NCBI RefSeq assembly: GCF_002864685.1
Contig: NZ_NMQZ01000037.1
Location: 1 to 56,315, forward strand
DNA from: Alloalcanivorax mobilis
GTDB lineage: Bacteria > Pseudomonadota > Gammaproteobacteria > Pseudomonadales > Alcanivoracaceae
Length of the DNA: 56,315 nt
Direction of reading: 5' to 3'
A program made the position numbers and the translations under genes. Positions 17,018-25,434 of this stretch are shown here, piece after piece. Within the stretch, counting starts at the first letter, position 1; each line of letters begins with the position of its first letter. A model generated the notes under the pieces. It had not been told where the DNA came from and searched no databases. It saw only the letters and a program-made list of their open reading frames with translations.

Positions 17018-17821
17018 TCAAGTGAAAATCAGTTCCAGACCAATGACGATCAGGATCACCGAAAAAATACGCTTCAGCGTTGCCGAGGGCAGTTGGTGGC
17101 TGAGCCGCGCGCCCACCCGGGCCATGGGAAAACTGGTCACCACGATGGCCAGCGCCGCCGGCGGATACACGTAACCAAAGGCGCCATCGGGCAACCCGGC
17201 CCGGTGCCAGCCGGTGATCACGAAGCCGATGCTGCCGGCCACCGCGATCGGCAACCCGCAGGCGGCGGAAATCGCCACCGCATTCTGCATCGGCAACCGG
17301 CACCAGGAAAGAAACGGCACGGTCAGCGAGCCGCCACCGATGCCAAACAGGCTGGACACCGTGCCGATCACGCCGCCGGCGGCGGCCAGGCCGGCGGCCC
17401 CGGGCAGGCGCTCGCCGCTGGGCGGTGGCGTGCGCCGGCGGCGGCCGCTGATCAGCATCTGCAACGCCACCAGCACCGCGAACACGCCGAACAGGCGAGT
17501 CAGCATCGGCCCCGACAGGCGGTCCGCGATCACCGCGCCAAGCAGGGCTCCGACGACGATGCCCACGCCCAGGCGCAGGGTCAACGGCCAGCGCACGAAA
17601 CCGGCCAGATGATGGGTGCGCACCGAACTCACCGAGGTGACGATGATGGTGCACAGGGAGGTACCCACCGCCATCTGGGCCACCACCTCCGGGGCGAAGC
17701 CCTGCTGATGAAACAGATAGATCAACGGCGGCACGATGACCACGCCCCCGCCCAGCCCCAGCGCCCCGGCCATCAGCCCGGCCAGCACGCCAATGGCGGC
17801 GCAAATCAGCAACAGCATCAT
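17018..17821 (-). CDS. TSUP (TauE/SafE) family membrane transporter
   Basis: 267 residues with about eight helices in two repeats. Glycine-rich repeat motifs [17 protein letters not shown] (first half) and [17 protein letters not shown] (second half) define the family, which exports sulfite, sulfoacetate or other anions. ATG at 17821 has GGA 6 bases upstream; a second ATG follows at 17818. First gene of the lgt operon, an arrangement I recall from Pseudomonas. Substrate unknown. A second TSUP member lies at 42273. Confidence 0.85.
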   Translation of the reverse strand: MMLLLICAAIGVLAGLMAGALGLGGGVVIVPPLIYLFHQQGFAPEVVAQMAVGTSLCTIIVTSVSSVRTHHLAGFVRWPLTLRLGVGIVVGALLGAVIADRLSGPMLTRLFGVFAVLVALQMLISGRRRRTPPPSGERLPGAAGLAAAGGVIGTVSSLFGIGGGSLTVPFLSWCRLPMQNAVAISAACGLPIAVAGSIGFVITGWHRAGLPDGAFGYVYPPAALAIVVTSFPMARVGARLSHQLPSATLKRIFSVILIVIGLELIFT

Positions 17822-17981
17822 CGACGTTCCATCATGGATATCCCCTGCAAGAGGCGGGTATGCTAACAAAGACCTTGGCGCTTGGCTCGCTTGCCGGCCA
17901 CCCGCGCCGGCGCATCTGGCCGCAAGTCGTCGCCGCCTGTCTGCGCGCCGTGCGGCCACGTTTTCGTGATTAAGGACCCCC

Positions 17982-18743
17982 ATGTGTATTGTGCTGTTCA
18001 ATTGGCGGCCCGGCGCCGCCATGCCCCTGGCGCTGGCCGCCAATCGGGATGAATTCCATCAGCGCCCGGCGCAATCGGCGCGCTGGCGCGACCGGGTATT
18101 CTGCGGTCTGGATCTGCGCGCCGGCGGCACCTGGCTGGGCATTCACCGCGACGGCCGCTTCGCGGTGGTCACCAATTTCCGCGAACCGATCGCCGAGCGC
18201 ACCGTGGGCGAACGCTCCCGGGGGCTGCTGCCGCAGGCGTTTCTGGAAAGCGAGCAAAGCGCCGAGGCGTTCTGCCGGGCACTGCAAACCGAGCAACAGC
18301 ACTACGGCGGCTTCAATCTGTTGGTCTGCGATGGCCCTTCATTGTGGTACCTGGGCAACCGGGGCGCCCCGGCGCAACCAGTGGAACCGGGGCTGCATGG
18401 CCTCAGCAATGGCTTGCTGGACGACCCCTGGCCCAAGGTGGAGCGCGGCAAAAAACGACTGGCGGAAGCCATGGAACGAGGCGGCGAACTGGCCGACCTG
18501 TTGGCGGTGGTGCACGACCCGCACCAGCCGGACGACCACCATCTGCCCGACACTGGCGTGCCGGTGGACCTGGAGCGCCTGGTGGCACCGGTGTTCATCC
18601 AATCGCCCGACTACGGCACCCGGGCCAGCTCCGCGGTGCGCATGGACCGCCACGGCCGTTTGCACATGGCGGAGCAGAACTGGCTGCCCAGCGGCGCCGC
18701 CGACGGGCCGGTGCACTTCAGCCACGGGTCGACGGATCGCTGA
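17982..18743 (+). CDS. NRDE/TANGO2 family protein
   Basis: 253 residues. Begins MCIVLFNW with Cys2, the conserved N-terminal Cys of this Ntn-hydrolase-like family, and has the name-giving NRDE at 21-24. Further conserved pieces: AGGTWLGIHRDGRFAVVTNFRE and HGLSNGLLDDPWPKV. The family has been linked to lipid or heme handling in eukaryotes; the bacterial role is unclear. Stands alone, divergent from the TSUP operon. Confidence 0.88.
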   Translation: MCIVLFNWRPGAAMPLALAANRDEFHQRPAQSARWRDRVFCGLDLRAGGTWLGIHRDGRFAVVTNFREPIAERTVGERSRGLLPQAFLESEQSAEAFCRALQTEQQHYGGFNLLVCDGPSLWYLGNRGAPAQPVEPGLHGLSNGLLDDPWPKVERGKKRLAEAMERGGELADLLAVVHDPHQPDDHHLPDTGVPVDLERLVAPVFIQSPDYGTRASSAVRMDRHGRLHMAEQNWLPSGAADGPVHFSHGSTDR

Positions 18744-18751
18744 CGGCCCGA

Positions 18752-18807
18752 TGTAAAGCTTCCTTGACAGAGCGCCAGCGCCTCTTTACTGTAAAGCTTA
18801 CTTTACA
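18752..18807 (+). promoter_or_regulatory. Promoter with two dyad operators ahead of the membrane protein/HTH pair
   Basis: A -35 box TTGACA (18764-18769) and -10 box TACTGT (18787-18792) are 17 bases apart. Operator 1, TGTAAAGCTTCCTTGACA (18752-18769), is a dyad with one mismatch and covers the -35 box. Operator 2, TGTAAAGCTTACTTTACA (18790-18807), is a perfect 7-4-7 dyad overlapping the end of the -10 box. A protein bound at both would block polymerase. The obvious candidate is the small HTH encoded in the same operon. Confidence 0.75.
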
Positions 18808-18816
18808 GGAGGAGCC

Positions 18817-19185
18817 ATGAAAAACGCCCGCTATCTGCTTCAATTCGGCGCCGCGCTGGCCGCTTATATGGTCGTGCTGGTGGTTTCGCTGTGGCTTCTG
18901 AGCGGCCAGCCGCCGCTGCCCTGGGCCATCGCATTGCTGCCCATGGTACCCGCCATCGGCGTTTGCTGGGTGGTGGTGCGCCAGCTCCGCCGCGTCGACG
19001 AAATGCAGATCAAGGTCCAGCTCGAGGCGATTGGCCTGGCGTTCGCCGCCACCGCGCTGGTTACCTTCAGCTACGGTTTCCTTGAAATTGTCGGCTTTCC
19101 CAAACTCAGCATGTTCTTGGTCTGGCCGTTGATGGCGGTGTTCTGGCTCATCGGCCTGCTGATCAGCCGCCTGCGTTACCGATGA
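18817..19185 (+). CDS. Small four-helix membrane protein
   Basis: 122 residues with four hydrophobic helices (about 8-30, 37-54, 72-93, 96-117) and a charged loop (RQLRRVDEMQIKVQ). No enzyme motif. AGGAGGAG is an excellent ribosome site. The stop overlaps the start of the HTH gene as ATGA. Pairs of a small membrane protein and a YgzD-like HTH regulator are known in many bacteria; the role is unknown. Confidence 0.75.
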   Translation: MKNARYLLQFGAALAAYMVVLVVSLWLLSGQPPLPWAIALLPMVPAIGVCWVVVRQLRRVDEMQIKVQLEAIGLAFAATALVTFSYGFLEIVGFPKLSMFLVWPLMAVFWLIGLLISRLRYR

Positions 19186-19370
19186 AAAACAATCTGAAAG
19201 CGATGCGTGGCGAGCGAGGCTGGTCGCAGGGCGAACTGGCCGCGCGTCTGCAGGTGTCGCGGCAAACGGTAAACGCCATCGAAAACGGCCGCTACGACCC
19301 CAGCCTGCCGCTGGCGTTTACCATCGCCCGTGTGCTGGGGCATCGTATCGAAGAGATTTTTCAGGAGTAG
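19182..19370 (+). CDS. Small XRE-family HTH regulator
   Basis: 62 residues, essentially one helix-turn-helix (MRGERGWSQGELAARLQVSR, then TVNAIENGRYDPSLPLAF) and a short C-terminal strand RIEEIFQE. Very similar in form to YgzD/YozG-type regulators. Co-translated with the membrane protein. It probably binds the TGTAAAG dyads at 18752-18807 and represses its own operon (inference). Confidence 0.85.
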   Translation: MKNNLKAMRGERGWSQGELAARLQVSRQTVNAIENGRYDPSLPLAFTIARVLGHRIEEIFQE

Positions 19371-19392
19371 TGCGCCACGCCACCATCGGCGG

Positions 19393-19412
19393 CAGAGCGC
19401 TCTGTTTTTTTT
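19393..19412 (+). terminator. Likely intrinsic terminator of the membrane protein/HTH operon
   Basis: CAGAGCGCTCTG followed at once by eight T residues, 22 bp after the HTH stop. The palindrome is short, so the stem is modest, but the T tract is strong. Confidence 0.5.
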
Positions 19413-19459
19413 AATCCTGAATCCTGAATCCTGAATCCTGAATCCTGAATCCTGAATCC
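19413..19459. repeat. Heptanucleotide tandem repeat, AATCCTG x 6.7
   Basis: Six perfect AATCCTG copies plus AATCC, between the convergent HTH operon and ptsP. Directly follows the T tract of the terminator. Confidence 0.97.
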
Positions 19460-19478
19460 ACAGAGGCCCCTTCCCCGC

Positions 19479-21752
19479 TTACCCCGACTTGCGGTGGCGA
19501 ATCAGATCGCCGAGCCCCACCTTGGTCAGTTGCAGGTCCATGTAGGAGGCGATCACTTCGCCGTTGTCCATGGCCAGCACCTCGTTGAGCAGGCGACGTA
19601 GAAAGCCCATGCTGACCTTGCGCACCGCCGCCTTCACGCGCAGCAGGTTGGAGGCGCTCATCGACAGCGCGTCGTAGCCCATTGCCATCAGCAGCAGCGC
19701 GGACGCCGGATCACCGGCCATTTCGCCGCACACCGACACCGGCTTGCCCTCTTCATGGGCCTGCTCCACCACGTGCAACAGGGCGTGCAGCACCGCCGGG
19801 TGAAGCGAGTTATACAGATCGGCGATCTGGCGGTTGTTGCGGTCCACCGCCAGCAGGTACTGGGTCAGGTCGTTGGTGCCCACCGAAAGAAAATCGACCC
19901 GCTGGGCGAGCGCCCGCGCTTGATAGACCGATGCCGGCACTTCGATCATCACCCCCACCGGCGGCATCGCCACGTCGATGCCCTCTTCGCGCACTTCCAG
20001 CCAGGCGCGGTGAATCAGATGCTGGGCTTCCTCGGCTTCGAACACGCTGGTGATCATCGGCAGCATGATGCGCAGGTTGTCAAAGCCTTCGGCGGCTTTG
20101 AGCATGGCGCGCACCTGAACGATGAAAATTTCCGGATGATCCAGGGTCACCCGAATGCCGCGCCAGCCGAGAAACGGATTTTCTTCCTCGATGGGAAAAT
20201 AACTCAACGATTTGTCGCCACCGATATCCAGGGTGCGCATGGTCACCGGCATCGGCGCGAAGGCGGCGAGCTGCTCGCGATAGATGGCGCGCTGCTCCTC
20301 CTCGGAGGGAAAACGATCGCGCACCATGAACGGGATTTCGGTGCGGTACAGCCCAACCCCTTCGGCGCCGCGCTCAATCGAGCGATTGATGTCGGTCATC
20401 AGGCCGGTGTTGACCTGCAGTTGCACGCGCACGCCGTCTTCGGTCTGCGCCGGCTCGTCGCGCAGCTTTTCCAAACCGGCGAGCAGGCTTTCTTCCTCGG
20501 CGATGATTTCTTCGAACTGCTGCTTAAGCTCCACCGACGCATTGGCCACCACCCGACCACGGAAGCCATCCACGATCAGCTCTTTGCCGTCGAGCTTCTT
20601 GAGCGGCAGGTTCTGGCAACCGACCACGGTGGGGATGCCCATCGCCCGCGCCACGATCGCCATGTGCGAGTTGCGCGAGCCACGGCTGGTGACGATGCCG
20701 GCAATGCGCTCAGCGGGCAGCTCCATCAACATGGGGGCGGAGATGTCATCGCCCATCAGAATGCAGTGCGCGGGGTACTCGATCTGGCGCCGGTTGCGGC
20801 TTTGCAGCTGGGTCAGCAGGCGCCGGCCCAGGTCGCGCACATCGGCGGCGCGCTCGCGCAGATACGGGTCGTCCATCATTTCGAAATTGTGCACATGGGC
20901 GTCCACCACCATGCGCAGCGCACCCTGCACCCACTGCCCTTCGCGAATGCGCGCGATCACCTCGGCGGGCAGGGCATGGCGGTCGAGCATACGCAGGTAA
21001 ACGTCGAACAGCGCCTGTTCCTCGGCGCCCAGGCTCGCCTTGGCGCGCTCGGCCAGATCGCGAATTTCCTGACGCACGCGCACCAGGGCCTCGTCGAGCA
21101 GGGCGATCTCGGAGGCCACGTCCTCGGCATCACGGTCGGGCACCGCGGACAGATCGGTCTCCGGGAACAGCAGCTTGGCGATGCCGATGGCGGCCCCGGA
21201 GGCGCCGGCCACGCCATCGTAGAAGCTGGCCCGTTCCGGTGTGTCGAGTTGCTCGAACAGCACCCCGGAGGCGTGCGCGTGGGCGATCACCGCCGACAGC
21301 TGGGCGGAAATGGTGACCAGAAACGCCTCTTCGCTCTGATCGAAGCGGCGCGCGTCACGCTGCTGCACCACCAGCACGCCCAGCACCTCGCCATGGTGCA
21401 TCACCGGCACACCCAGGAAGGCGTGAAACGGGTCCTCGCCGGTTTCCGCCAGATAATGGAACTTGGGGTGGGCGAACGCGTCCTCCAGGTTGATCGGCTC
21501 CTCGCGCTGGCCGACCTGACCGACCAGGCCCTCGGAAAACCCCAAGCTGACGTGCCCCACCGCTTCGCGTTTAAGGCCCTCGGACGCCATCAGCACGTAG
21601 CGCTCCGCGGTGTTGTCGCGCAGGTATATGGAGCACACCTCGGTCCCCATGGCATCGCGCACCCGCAGCGCCATGAAATCCAGGGCCGAGCGAATATCCG
21701 GTGCGTTGTTCACTTCCTGCACAATGCGGCGCAGGGTATCGAGCATCGACAT
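19479..21752 (-). CDS. ptsP: Phosphoenolpyruvate-protein phosphotransferase of the nitrogen PTS (EI-Ntr)
   Basis: 757 residues. N-terminal GAF domain (about 15-160), then PEP-utiliser N-terminal domain, the swivelling phosphohistidine domain with H363 in SRGSRNSHMAIVARAMGIPT, and the C-terminal TIM barrel with RTEIPFMVRDRFPSEEEQ, GTNDLTQYLLAVDRNN and SVCGEMAGDP. It autophosphorylates from PEP and passes the phosphate to NPr. ATG at 21752 follows AGGAACCCC. It lies downstream of rppH on the same strand, as in pseudomonads. The sugar PTS partner proteins are not in the window. Confidence 0.97.
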   Translation of the reverse strand: MSMLDTLRRIVQEVNNAPDIRSALDFMALRVRDAMGTEVCSIYLRDNTAERYVLMASEGLKREAVGHVSLGFSEGLVGQVGQREEPINLEDAFAHPKFHYLAETGEDPFHAFLGVPVMHHGEVLGVLVVQQRDARRFDQSEEAFLVTISAQLSAVIAHAHASGVLFEQLDTPERASFYDGVAGASGAAIGIAKLLFPETDLSAVPDRDAEDVASEIALLDEALVRVRQEIRDLAERAKASLGAEEQALFDVYLRMLDRHALPAEVIARIREGQWVQGALRMVVDAHVHNFEMMDDPYLRERAADVRDLGRRLLTQLQSRNRRQIEYPAHCILMGDDISAPMLMELPAERIAGIVTSRGSRNSHMAIVARAMGIPTVVGCQNLPLKKLDGKELIVDGFRGRVVANASVELKQQFEEIIAEEESLLAGLEKLRDEPAQTEDGVRVQLQVNTGLMTDINRSIERGAEGVGLYRTEIPFMVRDRFPSEEEQRAIYREQLAAFAPMPVTMRTLDIGGDKSLSYFPIEEENPFLGWRGIRVTLDHPEIFIVQVRAMLKAAEGFDNLRIMLPMITSVFEAEEAQHLIHRAWLEVREEGIDVAMPPVGVMIEVPASVYQARALAQRVDFLSVGTNDLTQYLLAVDRNNRQIADLYNSLHPAVLHALLHVVEQAHEEGKPVSVCGEMAGDPASALLLMAMGYDALSMSASNLLRVKAAVRKVSMGFLRRLLNEVLAMDNGEVIASYMDLQLTKVGLGDLIRHRKSG

Positions 21753-21872
21753 GGGGTTCCTTAGAGGCTGTTCAACATCGTTTACCGCTGAGCCGGCGGC
21801 TCTTCGGAGGCGCCGGGAAGGGCCTGGCGCCGCCGTGAACCGGCGCCCGATCGCCGCCCGACCCGGCGAGGA

Positions 21873-22379
21873 TCAGCCTTCCCGGCGCCGGGCGCCGCGC
21901 AATGCCGGCGCCAGCTCACGCAGCGCCCGGGCATAGACCCCGCGCTTGAAGTGCACCACCTTGCGAATCGGGTACCAGTAATTCACCCAGCGCCAATCCT
22001 GGAACTCGGGGATCGGCGAGCGACCCAGATCGATCGCCTCTTCATCGGATTCCAACCGCAACAAAAACCATTTCTGCCGCTGGCCAATGCACTGCGGGCG
22101 ATTGCGCGGCGGGCGCAAAAAGCGGCGCGGCAGCCGATAAGTGAGCCAGCCCTCGGTGGTGGCGAGAATGCGCACGTGCTCCTGGCGCAGCCCGGTTTCC
22201 TCCTCGAGTTCCCGGTACAGGGTCTGCTCCGGGGTTTCACCGGGCATCATGCCGCCCTGGGGGAACTGCCAGGCGTCACGGTTGCCCACGCGACGCCCCC
22301 AGAACACCTTGCCATCCTGGCCGGCGATCACTATACCGACGTTCAGCCGGTAACCTTTTTCGTCAATAATGCCTGTCAT
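21873..22379 (-). CDS. rppH: RNA pyrophosphohydrolase
   Basis: 168 residues. Complete Nudix box [23 protein letters not shown] (residues about 42-64) with the E-L-x-E-E-x-G core, and the RppH-type tail [28 protein letters not shown]. Removes pyrophosphate from the 5' end of mRNA, starting decay. 120 bp separate it from ptsP downstream; co-transcription is likely. Confidence 0.95.
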   Translation of the reverse strand: MTGIIDEKGYRLNVGIVIAGQDGKVFWGRRVGNRDAWQFPQGGMMPGETPEQTLYRELEEETGLRQEHVRILATTEGWLTYRLPRRFLRPPRNRPQCIGQRQKWFLLRLESDEEAIDLGRSPIPEFQDWRWVNYWYPIRKVVHFKRGVYARALRELAPALRGARRREG

Positions 22380-22564
22380 GGTCCAATCCCGTGGCGCGGC
22401 GCGAGGGTTTCCGAATTACCCGGGCAGACCAACGCCATATTGCCCCCATTAAACCTCGGGCGGGGCAACCCGATCAATCGACTGCCTCGGTAAAGCGCGT
22501 CTGATAAGCTACCCGGCGCCGTTAACGGCGGCGGACACCCGATCATCGATGCCCTGGAGAGACC

Positions 22565-23230
22565 ATGACCCTTGCGATTTTCGATCTGGACAACACCCTG
22601 ATCGCCGGCGATTCCGACCACCTGTGGGGGGAATTTCTGGTCCAGCAGGGCTGGGTCGACGGCCCCTCCTACCGGGCCAGCAACGATCGCTTCTATCAGG
22701 ACTACCTGGACGGCCGCCTGGATGTGTTCGCCTATCAGGAATTCGTTCTCGGCGCGCTCAAGGAACATTCCCTGACCAGCCTGGACCAACTCCGCCAGCG
22801 CTTTATGGACGAGGTGATCGACACCATCTGGCTGCCCGACGCCGAGTCTCTGGTCGAGCAACACCGCGAGCGTGGCGACACCCTGATGATCATCACCGCC
22901 ACCAACGACTTCATCACCACGCCGATCGCCGCCCGTCTCGGCATCGAACATCTGATCGCCACGGTGGCGGAAAAAACCGAACACGGCTACACCGGCCGCA
23001 TCGTCGGCACGCCCAGCTACCGCGAAGGCAAAGTGGAGCGGCTCACCGAGTGGCTGCGCGAACACGGCGAGGATCTTACCGGCAGCTATTTCTACAGCGA
23101 CTCGCACAACGACCTGCCCCTGCTTGGCCAGGTCACGAACCCGGTGGCGGTGGACCCGGACCCAACCCTGGAGCGCGCCGCTCGGGAGCAGGGCTGGCCG
23201 GTGATGTCGCTGCGCGGCTGCCCGCGCTGA
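22565..23230 (+). CDS. HAD-IB family phosphatase (SerB-like)
   Basis: 221 residues. Motif I FDLDNTL with D7 and D9, motif II IITATN, motif III Lys in REGKVERL, motif IV YSDSHNDLPLL. The helical cap lies between motifs I and II (about 18-100). Matches the SerB-related HAD-IB group found next to rppH in pseudomonads, which is related to histidinol-phosphate or phosphoserine phosphatases. Divergent from rppH. Confidence 0.88.
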   Translation: MTLAIFDLDNTLIAGDSDHLWGEFLVQQGWVDGPSYRASNDRFYQDYLDGRLDVFAYQEFVLGALKEHSLTSLDQLRQRFMDEVIDTIWLPDAESLVEQHRERGDTLMIITATNDFITTPIAARLGIEHLIATVAEKTEHGYTGRIVGTPSYREGKVERLTEWLREHGEDLTGSYFYSDSHNDLPLLGQVTNPVAVDPDPTLERAAREQGWPVMSLRGCPR

Positions 23231-23252
23231 TAACAGAATAAGAGAGGCCACC

Positions 23253-24206
23253 ATGAACGCACCCCGGCGATCGTCGCTGATCGTATTGGCGCTGACGCTG
23301 GCGCTGTGTGCCTGCGAGCAACGCGAGGCACCGCCAGCGGCAGCCGCCGCCCCCACCACGGACAGCGCCAGCGATGCACCGCGGTTCGCGGACCAGGGCG
23401 CCAGCACCGGTTTGCGCCAACAACGCCAACAATGGCATGAAGCGCTGGAAACTCTGCTGGAAACGCCCACGCGGGTGCATTTACAAAGCGCCCGGGAGCA
23501 ATGGAGCGCCCTGTATCTGGCCTTCAATCAGGCCTACCTGGGCCTGGCCACCCGGGCCTGTTCAAAGGACCGCATGGCGCTACTGGACCAACTGGATCAT
23601 TGGCCCTGGTATCCGGCTTACGTGGACGCGCTGCCGGCCTGGCCGGACTCCGGGCTGATCAACGACCCGGCCCTGGCCCTGAACGCCGACAGTCTGCGCG
23701 CTCAGCAAGGCGCCACTGACGATGGCGAGGTAGCCCTGGGCTTCCAACCGTTATGGCTGATGCTCGCTGGCGCTCCGGACGCCCCCCGGCGGATCGCCGA
23801 TCTGCAACCGGGCGCCGCCCGGCAGGCGGATCGGCGGCGCCAGTATTTACACCTGAGCGCGGCACAATTGGAAAGCGACCTGACTCAGCTTGACGGCGAG
23901 CCCACTGTGCGGCCCGAGGATCTGCGCTGCGCCTTGGCGGTGATTGACCAGCGCCTTGAGCGCCTGCATCAGCATCAGGGCGCCACCGACCCAACCGCCG
24001 GACTGTACCTGGACGCGCACAGCGGCGCGATCATCGGCGCCAGCCAACCGGCGGCGACACTCGCGCAGCTTTCCGCGCCGGACAATGCCGCGCTTCGCGC
24101 CGGCCTGGAGCAGCTCGAGCCGGGTTTTCAAGCTGCCCTGGAAAACGCCCGCCGTGCTCAGGACTGGGCGCCGCTGGCCGCCTGGCTGCCGCCAACGGTG
24201 CCCTGA
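23253..24206 (+). CDS. Imelysin-like lipoprotein
   Basis: 317 residues with a signal peptide ending LALCAC (Cys21 as lipid anchor), so likely an envelope lipoprotein. The body looks like imelysin (iron-regulated M75-like proteins): W and Y-rich helices (REQWSALYLAFNQAYLGLA) and GFQPLWLML where family members have GFHxLEYLL, the GxHxxE metal motif. Here His is Gln and Glu is Trp, so metal binding or peptidase action at that site is doubtful. It begins 22 bp after the HAD gene. Confidence 0.6.
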   Translation: MNAPRRSSLIVLALTLALCACEQREAPPAAAAAPTTDSASDAPRFADQGASTGLRQQRQQWHEALETLLETPTRVHLQSAREQWSALYLAFNQAYLGLATRACSKDRMALLDQLDHWPWYPAYVDALPAWPDSGLINDPALALNADSLRAQQGATDDGEVALGFQPLWLMLAGAPDAPRRIADLQPGAARQADRRRQYLHLSAAQLESDLTQLDGEPTVRPEDLRCALAVIDQRLERLHQHQGATDPTAGLYLDAHSGAIIGASQPAATLAQLSAPDNAALRAGLEQLEPGFQAALENARRAQDWAPLAAWLPPTVP

Positions 24207-24438
24207 ACGGGAGGCGGGTTGATCACGGCATAGCGGGACTGGCGCGCCGTCCGGCTACGCCGGTTCGCGGTCAAGGACCGCTCCCACAGCGGCGCTGTAG
24301 CGGGGTCAGGGCTGGGTCGGAAATGTTTTGTGGGAGCGGTCCCTGACCGCGAAGGGGCTTTGCCAGGCCAGCCTCGCCTTCGGCTCGGTTCGCGGCCGGG
24401 GACCGCTCCCACGGCGGCTTCGCTGTCAGGTGGATGGC
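24207..24438. repeat. Cluster of three REP-type palindromic repeats
   Basis: Three 24-bp copies at 24264-24287 and 24389-24412 (same orientation) and 24330-24353 (opposite). Each has the stem GCGGTC or GCGGCC, a short loop, GACCGC, and ends in TCCCAC. This is the general pattern of Pseudomonas-type REPs (GTGGGAGCGGTCC...CGCGAA). No coding region seen in the remainder. Confidence 0.85.
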
Positions 24439-24465
24439 AAAAAAAACGCGGCCGAATGGCCGCGT
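24439..24465 (-). terminator. Intrinsic terminator of the outer-membrane protein gene
   Basis: On the minus strand an 8-bp stem ACGCGGCC / GGCCGCGT with the loop ATTC is followed by a run of eight T. It lies about 100 bp after the stop at 24569, in correct orientation for that gene. Confidence 0.85.
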
Positions 24466-24568
24466 TCTGGTTGTAGATCCGCCTTCCCTGGCGGAAGGGG
24501 GCTCATCCCGAGCGCCCTTTCCATTCCTTCTGGCCATTCCTTATGGCCGTTTGATCGGCGGCTATCGA

Positions 24569-25168
24569 TTAGAAATTGTAGCGACCGAACACGCCGAGAG
24601 AATCGGAGTCATCGGTGAACGCCACTCGAGCGCCCACATCCCAGGCGGTGGTCAGATTCACCAGGCCCTGGCCATAAACACCGAAGTTGCCGTCGTAGAT
24701 GTCTTCGTAAAGCGCACCACCAGAGAGTTCCAGTTTCTGCGTGGTCTGGTGGCGCAGGCCGGCGCGCAGGGCATAACCGAATTCATCATCGTCGAAATCA
24801 TTGTCGTCACGGATGATGTCGGCGGTACCGACCAGATCAAGGCCGCGTTGCAGCGGGGTGTGGAAACCCAGGCCCGCGTAAATGCGGTTGCCGTCCACGT
24901 CGTCGCTGCCGGGGCTGTCGTAATCACCGTCGTAGAAGCTCACACCGCCGCGCAGGAACACATGCTCGTCCAATTCGAACGCGCCTTCACCGGTGAGTAC
25001 GTCCACATCCGGGCCACTATCGTAATCCCAGTTGTCGTAACCAAACTGACCGTAGGTGTAGGAGAAGTCGTTGTTGCGTACCGGCGTGGTCTGGGTCTGC
25101 GCCTGAACACCGGTGCTCGCCACGGTGGCGGCGGCAATGGCGGAAGCGATCAAGGTTTGTTTCAACAT
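24569..25168 (-). CDS. Putative outer-membrane beta-barrel protein (YfaZ-like)
   Basis: 199 residues. Signal peptide MLKQTLIASAIAAATVASTG with cleavage after QA. The mature part has alternating strands rich in Gly, Tyr and Asp (NRIYAGLGFHTPLQRG, GYALRAGLRHQ, LGVFGRYNF) and ends in Phe, as barrel proteins inserted by BAM do. Acidic loops (DDNDFDDDEFG). The frame is open upstream to 25417 but the signal peptide and the AGGA site support 25168. Divergent from the copper operon; any link is unproven. Confidence 0.75.
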   Translation of the reverse strand: MLKQTLIASAIAAATVASTGVQAQTQTTPVRNNDFSYTYGQFGYDNWDYDSGPDVDVLTGEGAFELDEHVFLRGGVSFYDGDYDSPGSDDVDGNRIYAGLGFHTPLQRGLDLVGTADIIRDDNDFDDDEFGYALRAGLRHQTTQKLELSGGALYEDIYDGNFGVYGQGLVNLTTAWDVGARVAFTDDSDSLGVFGRYNF

Positions 25169-25376
25169 ATCCGTGTCCTCGCTGTTTCTGTTTGGGCTGT
25201 TTGCAACGGCCTGGGAGCGGCCGGCCGGGGCGAAGCCAAGGTGGCTGCCGATCCCCGTTCTGATCTTGCTTGCCCGATCAGGGTGAGCACATCTTCCACG
25301 GTTCCCAGCAGCGCGGCTATGCGCGGGTCGCGATTTAAGTGACGCTTTTATAAAAGTTTTCATTGTTGGCGGAGGC

Positions 25377-25408
25377 TTGACCCCAGGGTAACCCCAACCT
25401 TGCATACT
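25377..25408 (+). promoter_or_regulatory. Candidate copA promoter with long spacer (MerR/CueR type)
   Basis: TTGACC (25377-25382) and GCATAC or CATACT (from 25402/25403) are separated by 19-20 bp, the long spacing typical of MerR-family promoters. The spacer contains the partly symmetric CAGGGTAACCCC. No cueR gene is seen in the window. Confidence 0.4.
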
Positions 25409-25434
25409 GACCTTCAATGATGGAGGAACAGGCC

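Noticed and set aside
19755-21764. A 669-codon open frame on the plus strand
   Set aside because: Antisense to ptsP, with low-information His/Arg/Gln-rich sequence; ptsP is fully supported.
25377-25408. Firm CueR operator call at the copA promoter
   Set aside because: The spacer length fits, but the dyad is imperfect and no cueR gene is adjacent, so it is left as a candidate.
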